Shown here: piece by piece, positions 5,004 to 13,384 of the stretch | How positions within the stretch are numbered: the stretch's first letter is position 1 | How the letters are laid out: the number at the start of each line of letters is the position of its first letter | IMG/VR virus record: IMGVR_UViG_3300020416_000038 | Span: 1-31,148 of that record | Length of the DNA: 31,148 nucleotides | Direction: 5' to 3' (one strand) | Origin: a virus | The notes under the pieces: model-generated | Told to the model about the DNA's origin: nothing | The model's database searches: none | What the model saw: the letters and a program-made list of their open reading frames with translations, nothing else | Position numbers and translations under genes: made by a program

Positions 5004-5139
5004 TAACTTGGGCATAGGATTTGATTCCATCGCCACTATCTATACGATAAGCAGAAGCATCTGAATAAACTTCAGACTTCAACTCTGCTAACGCTCTCTC
5101 TATGTCTGCTATCAGTGTCTTGAGGTTTCGTTTTTCCAT
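4978..5139 (-). CDS. Small unknown protein, 53 aa
   Basis: The frame encodes MEKRNLKTLIADIERALAEL then a more acidic tail ending DEDGECD. The N-terminus looks like an amphipathic helix or short coiled coil. Its ATG (5139-5137) shares a base with the TAA of the upstream gene (5141-5139) as TAATG. It overlaps the start region of the GIY-YIG gene. No function is recognised. Confidence 0.65.
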   Translation of the reverse strand: MEKRNLKTLIADIERALAELKSEVYSDASAYRIDSGDGIKSYAQVNDEDGECD

Positions 5140-5273
5140 TACTCCCAGTACTCATCTAAGTGTTCTAATACATTGAGCAGTATCCTTTGTGCTGCTCCTC
5201 GTTGTCTGTCATCCCATTCAGGATACCATCCATTATCTAACCCAGTTTTCATCTTCATGATATGGGCTACCAT
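5139..5273 (-). CDS. Small unknown protein, 44 aa
   Basis: From ATG 5273 the protein reads MVAHIMKMKTGLDNGWYPEW then a short helix-like tail ending LEHLDEYWE. A GTG at 5300, directly after the talC stop, would extend it by nine codons and cannot be excluded. The downstream TAATG overlap supports translation. Function not recognised. Confidence 0.6.
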   Translation of the reverse strand: MVAHIMKMKTGLDNGWYPEWDDRQRGAAQRILLNVLEHLDEYWE

Positions 5274-5300
5274 CGTTACCTTATTCACTCTACCGTTCAC

Positions 5301-5954
5301 TTAACCGCCTACCAGTTTTTGCCAATCCTTATCAAATTTCTCTAACCCTTTGTCAGTGAGAACGTGTTTATAAAGTTGGTAAAAAATGGGAACCGAAATA
5401 GTACATATGTCAGCTCCCACTCTAAAAGCATCGGAGACCTGAATAGGTTCTCTGATAGAAGCGGCAAGTACTTGCGACTTGACTTGGTGAGTAGCGAATA
5501 CATCTGCGATCTCCTCGATAAGGTGTCTTCCATCCCAGTGTTGATCGTATACACGTCCAACAAAAGGAGAAACATAAGTTGCTCCTGCTTTTGCAGCAAG
5601 GATTGCTTGTGCTGTACTGAATACTAATGTTACATTAACATGAACGTCATCATCTGTTAATGACTTACATGCTTTTAGTCCATCCACTGTGCAAGGGACT
5701 TTGATTGTAATGTTTGGTCCGATCTCCAGATACTCATCTGCCATTTTAAGCATCTCTTCTGTAGTTTCTCCGACTACTTCAGCAGAAACTGAAGCGTCCC
5801 AAGGAAAAATAGAAGAGATTTCTTTAATTACTTTTTTAGGATCATCGCCTGCTTGCAGCATCAGAGTAGGATTTGTTGTTACTCCATCGATTAATCCTGT
5901 TTCAAATGCAGAAGCAATAAGATCTGGGTCAGAACAGTCCAGAAAGATTTTCAT
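5301..5954 (-). CDS. talC: Transaldolase (TalC/MipB type)
   Basis: A 217-aa small-type transaldolase, the form carried by cyanophages. Visible are FLDCSDPDLIASAFETGLID near the start, GVTTNPTLM, the Schiff-base Lys region NITIKVPCT (about residues 80-88), ATYVSPFVGR, and a C-terminal VGADICTISV segment. Transaldolase moves a three-carbon unit between sugar phosphates; in phages it is thought to favour the pentose phosphate pathway and supply NADPH and ribose. ATG 5954 follows a clear AGGAG; a longer reading to 6011 would run into the upstream terminator. No strong promoter is seen between that terminator and the gene. Confidence 0.95.
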   Translation of the reverse strand: MKIFLDCSDPDLIASAFETGLIDGVTTNPTLMLQAGDDPKKVIKEISSIFPWDASVSAEVVGETTEEMLKMADEYLEIGPNITIKVPCTVDGLKACKSLTDDDVHVNVTLVFSTAQAILAAKAGATYVSPFVGRVYDQHWDGRHLIEEIADVFATHQVKSQVLAASIREPIQVSDAFRVGADICTISVPIFYQLYKHVLTDKGLEKFDKDWQKLVGG

Positions 5955-5994
5955 GACTCTCCTGTGATTTAGGTTATAGTATATATTAACACAT

Positions 5995-6019
5995 AAAAAA
6001 GAGGGGCACAACCCCTCTT
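5995..6019 (-). terminator. Strong intrinsic terminator
   Basis: AAGAGGGG (5999-6006) pairs perfectly with 6012-6019 around a 5-nt loop and is followed on the minus strand by six T (6000-5995). It ends the short unit containing the 46-aa and 59-aa genes, 25 nt after the 46-aa stop. Confidence 0.92.
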
Positions 6020-6044
6020 AGTATATCAACACATTAGAATGTGA

Positions 6045-6185
6045 TTAGCTTTTAGAAGCGAACTTACGTTCTACCTTGATACCACGATACATGAGATCAT
6101 GGTTTCTTTTCTGTGCTTCGATCTGTACCATCTTGCGGTACTCGTCAGTGTCATAGGTGACACCACGATAAGTGACTTGTGCCAT
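6045..6185 (-). CDS. DUF4278-like small protein, 46 aa
   Basis: The protein begins MAQVTYRGVTYDTDEY and ends with a second YRG segment, LMYRGIKVERKF. The paired YRG(V/I) elements are typical of the DUF4278 family, common in cyanobacteria and their phages; function is unknown. GGAG lies about eight bases before the ATG. It is the last gene of a unit bounded by the promoter at 6495-6467 and the terminator at 6019-5995. Confidence 0.8.
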   Translation of the reverse strand: MAQVTYRGVTYDTDEYRKMVQIEAQKRNHDLMYRGIKVERKFASKS

Positions 6186-6224
6186 TGTGTTACTCCAAAG
6201 TAGTAGGGATTTTACCCCGTTCCT

Positions 6225-6404
6225 TCAGTCAACTTTTGCGTCCCAGTTACATTCCAATCCGATGTCTCTGACAAGATCTACTTGATAAAGATCAATGATT
6301 TCTTGTCTTTGATGCTCAGTTAAATCAGGATAACTTTTTGCTCTCGCAACAAGACCTTCAATTTCTGAACATGTGATAGACGTAGCGATTAAAAGTTCTA
6401 ACAT
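6225..6404 (-). CDS. Small conserved-looking protein, 59 aa
   Basis: It begins MLELLIATSITCSEIEGLVA and ends GLECNWDAKVD. Two Cys and a helical middle are visible, with no membrane span beyond a mildly hydrophobic N-terminus. The layout resembles small cyanophage proteins of unknown role. The ATG lies at the edge of the second copy of a 15-bp direct repeat. It is the first gene after the promoter and palindrome at 6463-6495. Confidence 0.75.
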   Translation of the reverse strand: MLELLIATSITCSEIEGLVARAKSYPDLTEHQRQEIIDLYQVDLVRDIGLECNWDAKVD

Positions 6405-6462
6405 GGGATGAACGTATCCGTTCCGAGTCGGCTTACTTGCGTCCCTAATGGGATGAACGTAT
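6403..6462 (-). repeat. 15-bp direct repeats framing the leader of the 59-aa gene
   Basis: ATGGGATGAACGTAT (plus strand) occurs at 6403-6417 and 6448-6462. The far copy begins about where transcription should start; the near copy includes part of the start codon. Between them the leader contains a UCCC/GGGA tetraloop hairpin. It may be a regulatory leader RNA. Confidence 0.6.
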
Positions 6463-6495
6463 TGTCATGATAACATGACATAATTATTTAGTCAA
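6463..6495 (-). promoter_or_regulatory. Promoter with operator-like palindrome
   Basis: On the minus strand TTGACT (6495-6490), 17 bp and TATCAT (6472-6467) form a promoter for the 59-aa and 46-aa genes. A dyad, TGTCATG-ATAA-CATGACA (6463-6480), perfectly covers the -10 region, as expected for a repressor site. The -35 overlaps the TGA stop of the SET-domain gene. Confidence 0.68.
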
Positions 6496-6788
6496 GTTAT
6501 AGAGTAAAACGTGTACTTAAGAAAGAGTTCCTCTCCCTTCTTGATTTCCTTTGTAGTTTTCATATGATAGATCTTACCCCAATCTTCTTGTACATACCAT
6601 TTCACGCAGTTAGGATCTTCACTATGATTTACAAATCCACCTAAAGGAGTTCTCATAATATCACCATCCACCACAACATGAGAGATACCAAGATACATCA
6701 TAGCATCTATATCCTCCTTAGCAAATAGTCCTTGTCCTGCAACAGGACTATCTTTAATATGTAATTCTGGTGGAAGTGCTGTATACAT
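6492..6788 (-). CDS. SET-domain protein, 98 aa
   Basis: A minimal SET domain: SPVAGQGLFAKEDI (GxGLFA turn), GGFVNHSEDPNC (the NHxxxPN knot motif) and GEELFLKYTFY (final Tyr). SET proteins are lysine methyltransferases using S-adenosylmethionine; bacterial and phage versions have unknown targets. The length suggests a bare catalytic core without pre- or post-SET zinc regions. The ATG overlaps the upstream stop as TAATG. Confidence 0.85.
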   Translation of the reverse strand: MYTALPPELHIKDSPVAGQGLFAKEDIDAMMYLGISHVVVDGDIMRTPLGGFVNHSEDPNCVKWYVQEDWGKIYHMKTTKEIKKGEELFLKYTFYSIT

Positions 6789-7030
6789 TAAAAACTAGAC
6801 TCGTCGTACTTACCTTCTCTTTGTGCCCATAGATGACGTTCCATCTCCCACATTGCTTCTGCTGTTCCTTTTGGCAGTTCATGTTGACCTGCTTTATCTA
6901 ACAACCTATCATACTCTTCAGCACTATCAACTATTGCTTTTTTTAAATCCTCTAAGTCCCATTCTGGATCAGAGGGAGAATCCTGCGAAGGTGTCTTTTG
7001 TGACATCTTGTTTAATTCCTCCAACGACAT
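6788..7030 (-). CDS. Small acidic protein downstream of nrdB, 80 aa
   Basis: From ATG 7030 the protein begins MSLEELNKMSQKTPSQDSPS, has an acidic helix (LKKAIVDSAEEYDRLLDKAG) and ends GKYDESSF. It overlaps the end of nrdB. A second ATG at 7006, preceded by GGAGGA at about ten bases, is an equally good start and would shorten the overlap. No domain is recognised. It is coupled to the SET-domain gene by a TAATG overlap. Confidence 0.7.
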   Translation of the reverse strand: MSLEELNKMSQKTPSQDSPSDPEWDLEDLKKAIVDSAEEYDRLLDKAGQHELPKGTAEAMWEMERHLWAQREGKYDESSF

Positions 7031-8135
7031 AAGATTCAATCTCCGTTTCTTGTGGTGCATTTTGTTGTCCCTTAGATGTGAGCCAATGCTCAGTCCAAGG
7101 TAGTGGATTATTTCTAAGGGGTTGATCGTATATAGGTTTCAAACCTACTGCTTTCATCCTTCTGTTAGCAATCCACTCTACGTAATTGTGTAGTAGTCTT
7201 TCATTCAATCCAATCATACTACCTTCCTTAAACAGATAGTTTGCCCATGCTTTTTCTTCATCGACGCATTTCTTAAACATGTTTGCTACTGTTTCTTTCT
7301 CTTCTTCTGCTATCTCTTGCATCTCTGGATCATCTTTACCCTCAGACCAGTTCTTTAAGATCTGTTGTGTAAGCACAAGATGCTGTGACTCATCTCTTGC
7401 GATAAGGGATAAGATCTTTGCTGATCCTTCCATGAGTTTGTTCTCACCGAATGCAAAAGAGCAAGCGAAAGAAACATAAAAACGAATGCCCTCTAGAATA
7501 TTGACATTGGCGACTGCCCTGTAGAGGAATTTTTTAAGATCTCGTCTTGTCCACTCTGAATTAATATGAGACCTCATCTCAGGTGTCCAAGCAGTGCTCT
7601 GATCATATTCATGTGCGTAATTAATAAAGTCATCATAAGACTTTGTAACAGACTCTGCTCTAGAGAGAATGTTATCGTCAGTAAGGATATGATCTAATAC
7701 ATCTGAAGGATTAGAGTATACATTCTTGATGATGTATGTGTAAGATCTGCTATGAATCATCTCCATAAACTGCCACACTTGCATACATCCTTCCAACTCA
7801 GGTAAAGAACAGTATGGAATAAATGCCATACCAGGTGCTCTACCTTGTACAGAGTCCAACATAATCTGATACTTAAGATTACTTGTGAAGATATGTTTTT
7901 GTTGCTCTGTAAGAAGTGCGTAGTCGGCACGATCTTTCTGGAGTGATACCTCCTCAGGTCTCCAGAAATATCCTAGTTGTTGCTGTGTTAATCTGTCAAA
8001 CGTTGGGAACTTATACTGGTCATATCTCTGCACACTTAATGGTGCTCCAAAAAACATGAATTGTTTTGTAGTATCAACAGCTTTTTTATTAAAGACTGTC
8101 ATACCAGTGATTTCTTTAGACTGCACAACTGTCAC
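6969..8135 (-). CDS. nrdB: Ribonucleotide reductase class I, beta (radical) subunit
   Basis: A 388-aa NrdB. The di-iron site can be followed: D94 in QIMLDSVQG, E125 and H128 in FMEMIHSRSY, a Glu in ILEGIRFYVSF, and Glu/His in RDESQHLVL. Tyr132, four residues after the first His, is in place to carry the radical. It pairs with NrdA to make dNTPs for phage replication. The GTG at 8135 is chosen: it follows GAGGAGGAAG at about seven bases, whereas the ATG at 8102 has no ribosome site. The GTG start overlaps the last codons of nrdA by 20 bases. Confidence 0.95.
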   Translation of the reverse strand: MTVVQSKEITGMTVFNKKAVDTTKQFMFFGAPLSVQRYDQYKFPTFDRLTQQQLGYFWRPEEVSLQKDRADYALLTEQQKHIFTSNLKYQIMLDSVQGRAPGMAFIPYCSLPELEGCMQVWQFMEMIHSRSYTYIIKNVYSNPSDVLDHILTDDNILSRAESVTKSYDDFINYAHEYDQSTAWTPEMRSHINSEWTRRDLKKFLYRAVANVNILEGIRFYVSFACSFAFGENKLMEGSAKILSLIARDESQHLVLTQQILKNWSEGKDDPEMQEIAEEEKETVANMFKKCVDEEKAWANYLFKEGSMIGLNERLLHNYVEWIANRRMKAVGLKPIYDQPLRNNPLPWTEHWLTSKGQQNAPQETEIESYVVGGIKQDVTKDTFAGFSL

Positions 8136-10407
8136 AGACTTCCTCCTCGGTGGTTAATAGTTCGTTAATAAGATTGTCAACATTTACATCATCACCATCC
8201 TTCTTAGAATCATATGTGTTTTGATAGTAAGAAGTTTTCCAACCATACTTGTAGGTTGTTAGTAGATCCTTTGCCATTTCTGATACAGGTACTTCGTTAT
8301 CAGGATAGTTCTCTGGATTATAAGACCAGTTTCCACTGATCCCCTGATCAAAGAACTTTTGCATAATAGCAACTATGTTAATGTAACCTTTGTTATCTGG
8401 CATGTCCCATAGCAATGTATAGGCATTCTTTAAAGTCCCATAAGACGGAACAACTTGCTTAAGCGGTCCTTTCTTTGACTTCTTAATGGACAGGTAATCT
8501 CTAGGTGGTTCAATTCCATTGGTTGCATTTGACACAACGGAACTGCTCTCCGATGGCATTTGTGCAGACAATGTTGAGTTCCGTAACCCATATTTCTGGA
8601 TACGTTTCCTAAGAAACTCCCAGTCACATAGTAAGTCATTTGATATAATCTCGTCAACGTCCTTCTTATATGTATCGATAGGAAGAACTCCATCTGCGTA
8701 CTTAGTCTTACCGAAATAACCGCATGGTCCTTTCTCCATTGAGAGAGCGTTAGATGCACTCAATAGAGCAAACTGGAATCTCTCTGTAAGTTTGTGAACT
8801 AAATCATTTGCTTTTGCAGATTCATACTTAGCACCATTCTTAGCAAGATAATGTGCTAGACCAATGAATCCAACACCCAACGATCTTCTGTTCTTTGTAG
8901 ACTGTTCTGCTGCCTTTACAGGATACTGTTGGTAATCAATCAGAGCATCAAGACCACGGACAGCAAGTTCACATAGTTCATCAAGTTCCTCTAACCTGTT
9001 AATCTTACCAACATTAATAGCAGATAGAATACACAAAGCAATCTCACCATCACCATCAATGTGTTGGATAGGTTTGGTTGGTAGAGTAATCTCTTGACAT
9101 AGATTACTCATCTCAATCTTATCTTTAAATGAACTATGAGTATTACAATGATCAATATTCATCAAGTAAATACGACCAGTCTCTGCTCTCTCTTTTAGAA
9201 GATCAAGAATTAATTCTTGGGCACCAATAGTTTTTCTAGGGATGGATTCATCGGACTCGTATTGTTTGTATAGTTCATCAAAACTTTCAGTTCCGAAAGC
9301 ATCGTAAAGACCAGGCACATCGTGAGGACTGAATAAACTAATGGTGCCACTTTGCAAGAATCGCTCATAAAATAATTTAGATAGTTGAATAGAGTAATCT
9401 AATTTTCTTACTCTGTTGTCTTCTGTTCCTTTGTTGTTCTTGAGGACGATGATGTCTTCGATTTCTTGATGCCAGATAGGAAAGTGGACAGTAGCTGACC
9501 CTCCTCTGATACCGTTTTGCGTACAACATCTGACAGTTGACTCAAGTTTTTTAAGGAAGGGGATAACACCTGTGTGTTGAACTTCTCCACCACGGATTTT
9601 GCTGTTGATCCCTCTGATTCTTCCCGCGTTGATGCCGATACCTGCACGTTGTGCAACATATTTGCCAATCGCCATATCACCGCTAAAGATACTATCGAGG
9701 GTGTCATCAAGATCAACCAAAACGCAACTTGCAAATTGACGAATGGGGGTTCGCACTCCCGCCATGATTGGTGTTGGGATGTTGATTTTGTGTTTGCTGA
9801 TTGCGTCATAATACTTCTTAATATAATCTAACCTGTAGAACTTATCGTCATCTTGGAAGAGAGTAGCTGCAATCATAATGTACATGAACTGGGGTGTCTC
9901 AAACACCTCTCCAGTACTTCTATCTTGTACCAAATACTTATCAGTTACTTGACGAATGCCCGCATAGGTAAACAGGTAATCTCTGTCATGATCTATATAT
10001 TCGTTTAATTTTTCCCACTCTTCGTCTGTAAACTTAGTGAGAATTTCTTTGTCATATACACCCTTCTCAATACATCTATCTACATGATCTTTGAGGATAG
10101 GACGCTTGTCAGGATGTCCATTATACACAGACTTCCTCAAACCAAACAAGAGAAGTCTAGCAGCAACATACTGATAGTTAGGATTCTCTAAAGTAATTAA
10201 ATCATTAGCAGAACGAATAAGGATCTCTTGAATATCCTTAGTCTGAATTCCATCAAAGAATTGAAGACCACTGTTAATTTCCACTGCTGATTCAGACACA
10301 CCTGCCAGTCCTTCGCATGCGTGTTCAACCATCTTGTGAACTTTTTCAAGTTGTAGAGTTGCGGTCACGCCATCTCTTTTAACAACTTTGATTTCCGTTG
10401 GTGTCAT
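8116..10407 (-). CDS. nrdA: Ribonucleotide reductase class I, alpha (catalytic) subunit
   Basis: A 763-aa NrdA of normal length. Visible are an ATP-cone-like N-terminus (KVVKRDGVTATLQLEKVHKM), the redox-active Cys in FASCVLVDLDD, the active-site NLCQEITLP with Asn, Cys and Glu, the radical-transfer pair in TSYYQNTY, and a C-terminal CDSC that would reload the active-site disulfide. No intron or intein interrupts it. ATG 10407 overlaps the primase stop as ATGA with a purine-rich GGAAGAAAG before it. With NrdB it converts ribonucleotides to deoxyribonucleotides. Confidence 0.97.
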   Translation of the reverse strand: MTPTEIKVVKRDGVTATLQLEKVHKMVEHACEGLAGVSESAVEINSGLQFFDGIQTKDIQEILIRSANDLITLENPNYQYVAARLLLFGLRKSVYNGHPDKRPILKDHVDRCIEKGVYDKEILTKFTDEEWEKLNEYIDHDRDYLFTYAGIRQVTDKYLVQDRSTGEVFETPQFMYIMIAATLFQDDDKFYRLDYIKKYYDAISKHKINIPTPIMAGVRTPIRQFASCVLVDLDDTLDSIFSGDMAIGKYVAQRAGIGINAGRIRGINSKIRGGEVQHTGVIPFLKKLESTVRCCTQNGIRGGSATVHFPIWHQEIEDIIVLKNNKGTEDNRVRKLDYSIQLSKLFYERFLQSGTISLFSPHDVPGLYDAFGTESFDELYKQYESDESIPRKTIGAQELILDLLKERAETGRIYLMNIDHCNTHSSFKDKIEMSNLCQEITLPTKPIQHIDGDGEIALCILSAINVGKINRLEELDELCELAVRGLDALIDYQQYPVKAAEQSTKNRRSLGVGFIGLAHYLAKNGAKYESAKANDLVHKLTERFQFALLSASNALSMEKGPCGYFGKTKYADGVLPIDTYKKDVDEIISNDLLCDWEFLRKRIQKYGLRNSTLSAQMPSESSSVVSNATNGIEPPRDYLSIKKSKKGPLKQVVPSYGTLKNAYTLLWDMPDNKGYINIVAIMQKFFDQGISGNWSYNPENYPDNEVPVSEMAKDLLTTYKYGWKTSYYQNTYDSKKDGDDVNVDNLINELLTTEEEVCDSCAV

Positions 10408-11384
10408 ACTTTCTTCCACTCTGTAAATTTGATTTGTGCCTCTATGTTTTTGTATGTGTTTAATTGTACCAAAGAATTAACGTCGTGTCTAGCTAGTGTC
10501 ATATCATTTACATCTTTTTGTTGTATATGATTTGGCCAGATCACTACCTTGTCTCCTCTGTCGATTGACTTTGAGATCCTATTGACGATTTCTCTGTTGC
10601 GAGGTTCGTTATCATAAACCCAAATATAATCGCTCCAACCAAACGTCCGAGGATCAATGTCAGACCCAGCCATCGCAACCGAGTTGTCCAAGAGGGTAGC
10701 GTCAAACGGTCCCTCAGTAATGTAGATTGGTTTTGTTTCATCAATTTTATCTAGTCCGAAGATCTTTGGTTTGTTTTCATCTAACATCACAGTGATGTAT
10801 CTCATCTTGTCCTTAGGGTTTAAAGATCTTCCTTGAAATCCAAACCAGTTTTTCTCTGCATCAACAAAAGGTATAATAATTCTAGCGTGATCCTTTTTAA
10901 TGTCAGAGAAAGTAGGTTTCTGTGTGTTAACCCAAGTACAGAACTTGTCTGTAAAATAGAATAAGGACGGATTTAATTTCCGTCCTATGAGATATTGATA
11001 TGCTGAATGTTCTTTATTTAGATCAGAAACTTTTACAAGTTCACCTTGTTTTTTAAATACAGGTTTTTTAAATTTTGGTTTAGGAACATAAGATCCTTTA
11101 CCTGTTGTACCCTCCTTATATCTCTCCATAATATACTCATCATGGAGATCAGGTGCTTGATCTTTTAGGAAGTTAGGTAGGGTTCTGCTTACTCCACAGT
11201 TATGGCATTTATATACCATGTCTGCTTTCACACGAAAAAAATACCCCCTTGCCTTGTTCTTATGCTTCTGTGAGTCTCCACAGTAAGGGCAACGGAAGTT
11301 ATATAGATCTGTTTTTTTCCTAGCAAACTTGTCCAGTCTACCAGAAAGCAGACTTACATAATGCGAATCAACAAACTCAGACAA
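10404..11384 (-). CDS. 61: DNA primase, T4 gp61-like
   Basis: A 326-aa primase. The N-terminus carries a zinc ribbon (RCPYCGDSQ and KCHNCGVS, about residues 31-65), and the C-terminal half has a TOPRIM layout with TEGPFDATLL (catalytic Glu) and WVYDNEPRN (acidic pair). It makes RNA primers and works with the gp41 helicase encoded at 24100-25470. It is immediately upstream of nrdA with an ATGA overlap and itself overlaps the coiled-coil gene at 11377-11769 by eight bases. Confidence 0.93.
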   Translation of the reverse strand: MSEFVDSHYVSLLSGRLDKFARKKTDLYNFRCPYCGDSQKHKNKARGYFFRVKADMVYKCHNCGVSRTLPNFLKDQAPDLHDEYIMERYKEGTTGKGSYVPKPKFKKPVFKKQGELVKVSDLNKEHSAYQYLIGRKLNPSLFYFTDKFCTWVNTQKPTFSDIKKDHARIIIPFVDAEKNWFGFQGRSLNPKDKMRYITVMLDENKPKIFGLDKIDETKPIYITEGPFDATLLDNSVAMAGSDIDPRTFGWSDYIWVYDNEPRNREIVNRISKSIDRGDKVVIWPNHIQQKDVNDMTLARHDVNSLVQLNTYKNIEAQIKFTEWKKV

Positions 11385-11769
11385 TACGATGGACAGTCAC
11401 TGTATCCATACTAGCAGGTGATGCTGGTGTTGTCAAATTTCTTAAGATTTTCTGTCCGATTGGACTAACGATGACAGATATAACAGACAGAGCACCAAAA
11501 ATAGACCACATCTTCTTCTCCATGAGTCTAAGACGGTCATCAACTTTGCGTATGTCTCTTTCACAACCACGTTTAATTGCGTCTGTTTCTCTATTAAGAT
11601 CTGAGTGTAGTCTATCAACCTTCTCGAATAGAATCTCATCAACCTTATCCTGTTTATCTAACTTTTCATTATGAACAGCAAGTAGTTGACCCATCTTCAC
11701 AGAGTTTTCCTGAAGTGTGTCTACTACTCTTTCTAATCTTTCTATAATTGCAGTATTCAAATCGGACAT
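11377..11769 (-). CDS. Coiled-coil protein with one C-terminal membrane segment, 130 aa
   Basis: Residues 10-85 form a heptad-like charged coiled coil (RLERVVDTLQ through DDRLRLMEKK). A membrane helix follows at about 88-104 (MWSIFGALSVISVIVSPIG) and then a short polar tail. The arrangement recalls hemolysin XhlA-like or holin-associated proteins, but no diagnostic motif is seen. It starts with a TAATG overlap at 11769. Confidence 0.75.
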   Translation of the reverse strand: MSDLNTAIIERLERVVDTLQENSVKMGQLLAVHNEKLDKQDKVDEILFEKVDRLHSDLNRETDAIKRGCERDIRKVDDRLRLMEKKMWSIFGALSVISVIVSPIGQKILRNLTTPASPASMDTVTVHRIV

Positions 11770-13022
11770 TACTTATCCACAGTCGCCTGTGCTCCTCCTG
11801 CTCTTTGTTTTTTCATTAGAGATGCAGTTTTCTTTTGCAACTCTTTTCTAATCTGGACTATCTTATCGTTTGCTTTAGTTTTCTCAAGACCAATTTGCTG
11901 ACGAGTCATCTGTTGTTTCATCTGCGTCTCTCCAGTATTCTCTTTGACATTACGCATGTGCTTCATACGCTTGTCCATAAAGAACTTACCAGCTTCACCA
12001 GGCATAATTCTTTCAATAGAAATATCTCCACGATATCTGTAGTTAATAAGCAAACGTAACTTCTGACGTAGTTCGGCAGGATTACTTGCGTATATAACTG
12101 TCTCACCAACCTCAGGAAGTTTTACTTTATATTGAAAGAGACGACTCCTGACTTCCATTCCCTCTTGCAATTTGTTGCCAGGCATCACAAGTTTCTTATC
12201 TTCCTTACTCTTCTTAAGTTTCTTTCTAAACCTCATGACTGGATCATAACCAGCATTAGGACCAGTTGCAGCAGCACTACCACTAAAACCTCCTGTGCCT
12301 GCGGTCATCATCTCTTCTTTTTTAAACTTACCTGGTGTAGGTTTATGTCCTTTTCCAACGTAACCATCCTTTACATCTTTTACATGAGACTTTCTAAATT
12401 CTTTCTTACTCTCACCTTTATCTTTAAGACTGTAGATAGATGACTTAGTTAACTTACCAGACTTCCTTCCACCTTTTGCTTGGTAAGCAATGTTAGGTGA
12501 ATATTCTTTTAGCAGATCGCTAGTACAACTACACATATGTTCTATACCCTCGTTCATTCGGTTGTCATAAAAACTTGGTAATGGATCTTTCTTTATTCTG
12601 TTTGCGTATTCTTTCTTTGCAACGTCATCTTCTGTTGGGATTTTACCTTCAACTAAGTCTCTTACAAATCCCATCGTAGCAGCGTTCGCATATAAACTAC
12701 CACATCTTGCAGTAATAGTTTCCTTTAACCCATCGTAAATAATACTACCAGTAACATGACCAAGTGTATCTAGTTTATCACTAGGAACTTTGATCTTCAT
12801 AACAGTATACACATAGTCTCTATGTGGTCCTGGAAAAGCATGCGGAATACTTTCGTCAAGAATGTATGTTTCCATCTCACCCTTTCCAAATGAACCAAGT
12901 GTATTCCACTTCAACATAGTCTGAGTTACTTCATCTGGTTGACCATACTCTTCTATAAGTTTTTCAGCATACTTCTTTGCATCTTTATGCTTCCAATTTT
13001 TTAGTGAATCCTTTGAATTCAT
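11769..13022 (-). CDS. Conserved-looking cyanophage protein, Lys-rich, 417 aa
   Basis: The N-terminal 180 residues look folded (KWNTLGSFGKGEMETYILDE, then AFPGPHRDYVYTVMKIKVP). The middle is basic and low-complexity, and a Gly/Ala-rich linker AGTGGFSGSAAATGPNAGYD comes before another folded segment and a Lys/Gln-rich helical tail. I know this linker style from cyanophage virion-associated proteins, but no function is established. It is coupled to both neighbours by one-base overlaps. A structural or internal-head role is inferred. Confidence 0.75.
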   Translation of the reverse strand: MNSKDSLKNWKHKDAKKYAEKLIEEYGQPDEVTQTMLKWNTLGSFGKGEMETYILDESIPHAFPGPHRDYVYTVMKIKVPSDKLDTLGHVTGSIIYDGLKETITARCGSLYANAATMGFVRDLVEGKIPTEDDVAKKEYANRIKKDPLPSFYDNRMNEGIEHMCSCTSDLLKEYSPNIAYQAKGGRKSGKLTKSSIYSLKDKGESKKEFRKSHVKDVKDGYVGKGHKPTPGKFKKEEMMTAGTGGFSGSAAATGPNAGYDPVMRFRKKLKKSKEDKKLVMPGNKLQEGMEVRSRLFQYKVKLPEVGETVIYASNPAELRQKLRLLINYRYRGDISIERIMPGEAGKFFMDKRMKHMRNVKENTGETQMKQQMTRQQIGLEKTKANDKIVQIRKELQKKTASLMKKQRAGGAQATVDK

Positions 13023-13384
13023 CAGAGTTTCTCCAGTTGTTCTTGCAAATCAGGATCGACCTCTAAAGATGACATCATCCCTAAAGGATATTTATTCAAA
13101 TATATCAATAGAGTTTTCAGCAAACTCCAATATTCCCTTTCCATTTTAAAAAATAACAAGGGAGTCGCTGCTTCACCAAAAACATTATAAAGTATGATTA
13201 AATGATTGATAATAAGATGAGTTCTTAGAGAACCCCCTCGAACATAACGCTTCAAGAGTCTTTTCAGATACTTGAAGCGTTTCATATCTTCATCAAAATC
13301 CTCCCTAGTTATACAAGAAGGGTTGTCATAATGCTTTATGGCGAACAGAATGTAGTTAGACTCATTCAGTTCGTCAAATTTCAT
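13022..13384 (-). CDS. Conserved-looking phage protein, 120 aa
   Basis: A compact, mostly helical protein starting MKFDELNESNYILFAIKHYD with a basic RFKYLKRLLKRY helix and a hydrophobic HLIINHLIILYNVFG segment, then LLFFKMEREYWSLLKTLLIY. This pattern is familiar from T4-like phages of marine bacteria but has no assigned function. It is joined to the Ig-domain gene by TAATG and to the next gene by TGATG. Confidence 0.8.
   Translation of the reverse strand: MKFDELNESNYILFAIKHYDNPSCITREDFDEDMKRFKYLKRLLKRYVRGGSLRTHLIINHLIILYNVFGEAATPLLFFKMEREYWSLLKTLLIYLNKYPLGMMSSLEVDPDLQEQLEKL

Noticed and set aside
5955-5998. Promoter for talC between the terminator and the gene
   Set aside because: TATACT-like sequences are present but no -35 at a usable distance; expression may come by read-through.
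8430-8759. A 109-codon minus-strand frame inside nrdA
   Set aside because: nrdA is continuous and well conserved here; this is an out-of-frame shadow.
8116-10407. Intron or intein in nrdA, nrdB or gp43, expected given a GIY-YIG gene nearby
   Set aside because: All three genes read through without interruption and all conserved motifs are contiguous.
11408-11436. TTGACA-17-TAGTAT ahead of the primase gene
   Set aside because: The -10 is only 4/6 and lies in coding sequence; too weak to list although its position is suggestive.
11377-11769. Holin or XhlA-type lysis protein
   Set aside because: The coiled coil plus a C-terminal membrane helix fits, but the resemblance is topological only, so it is left as unknown.
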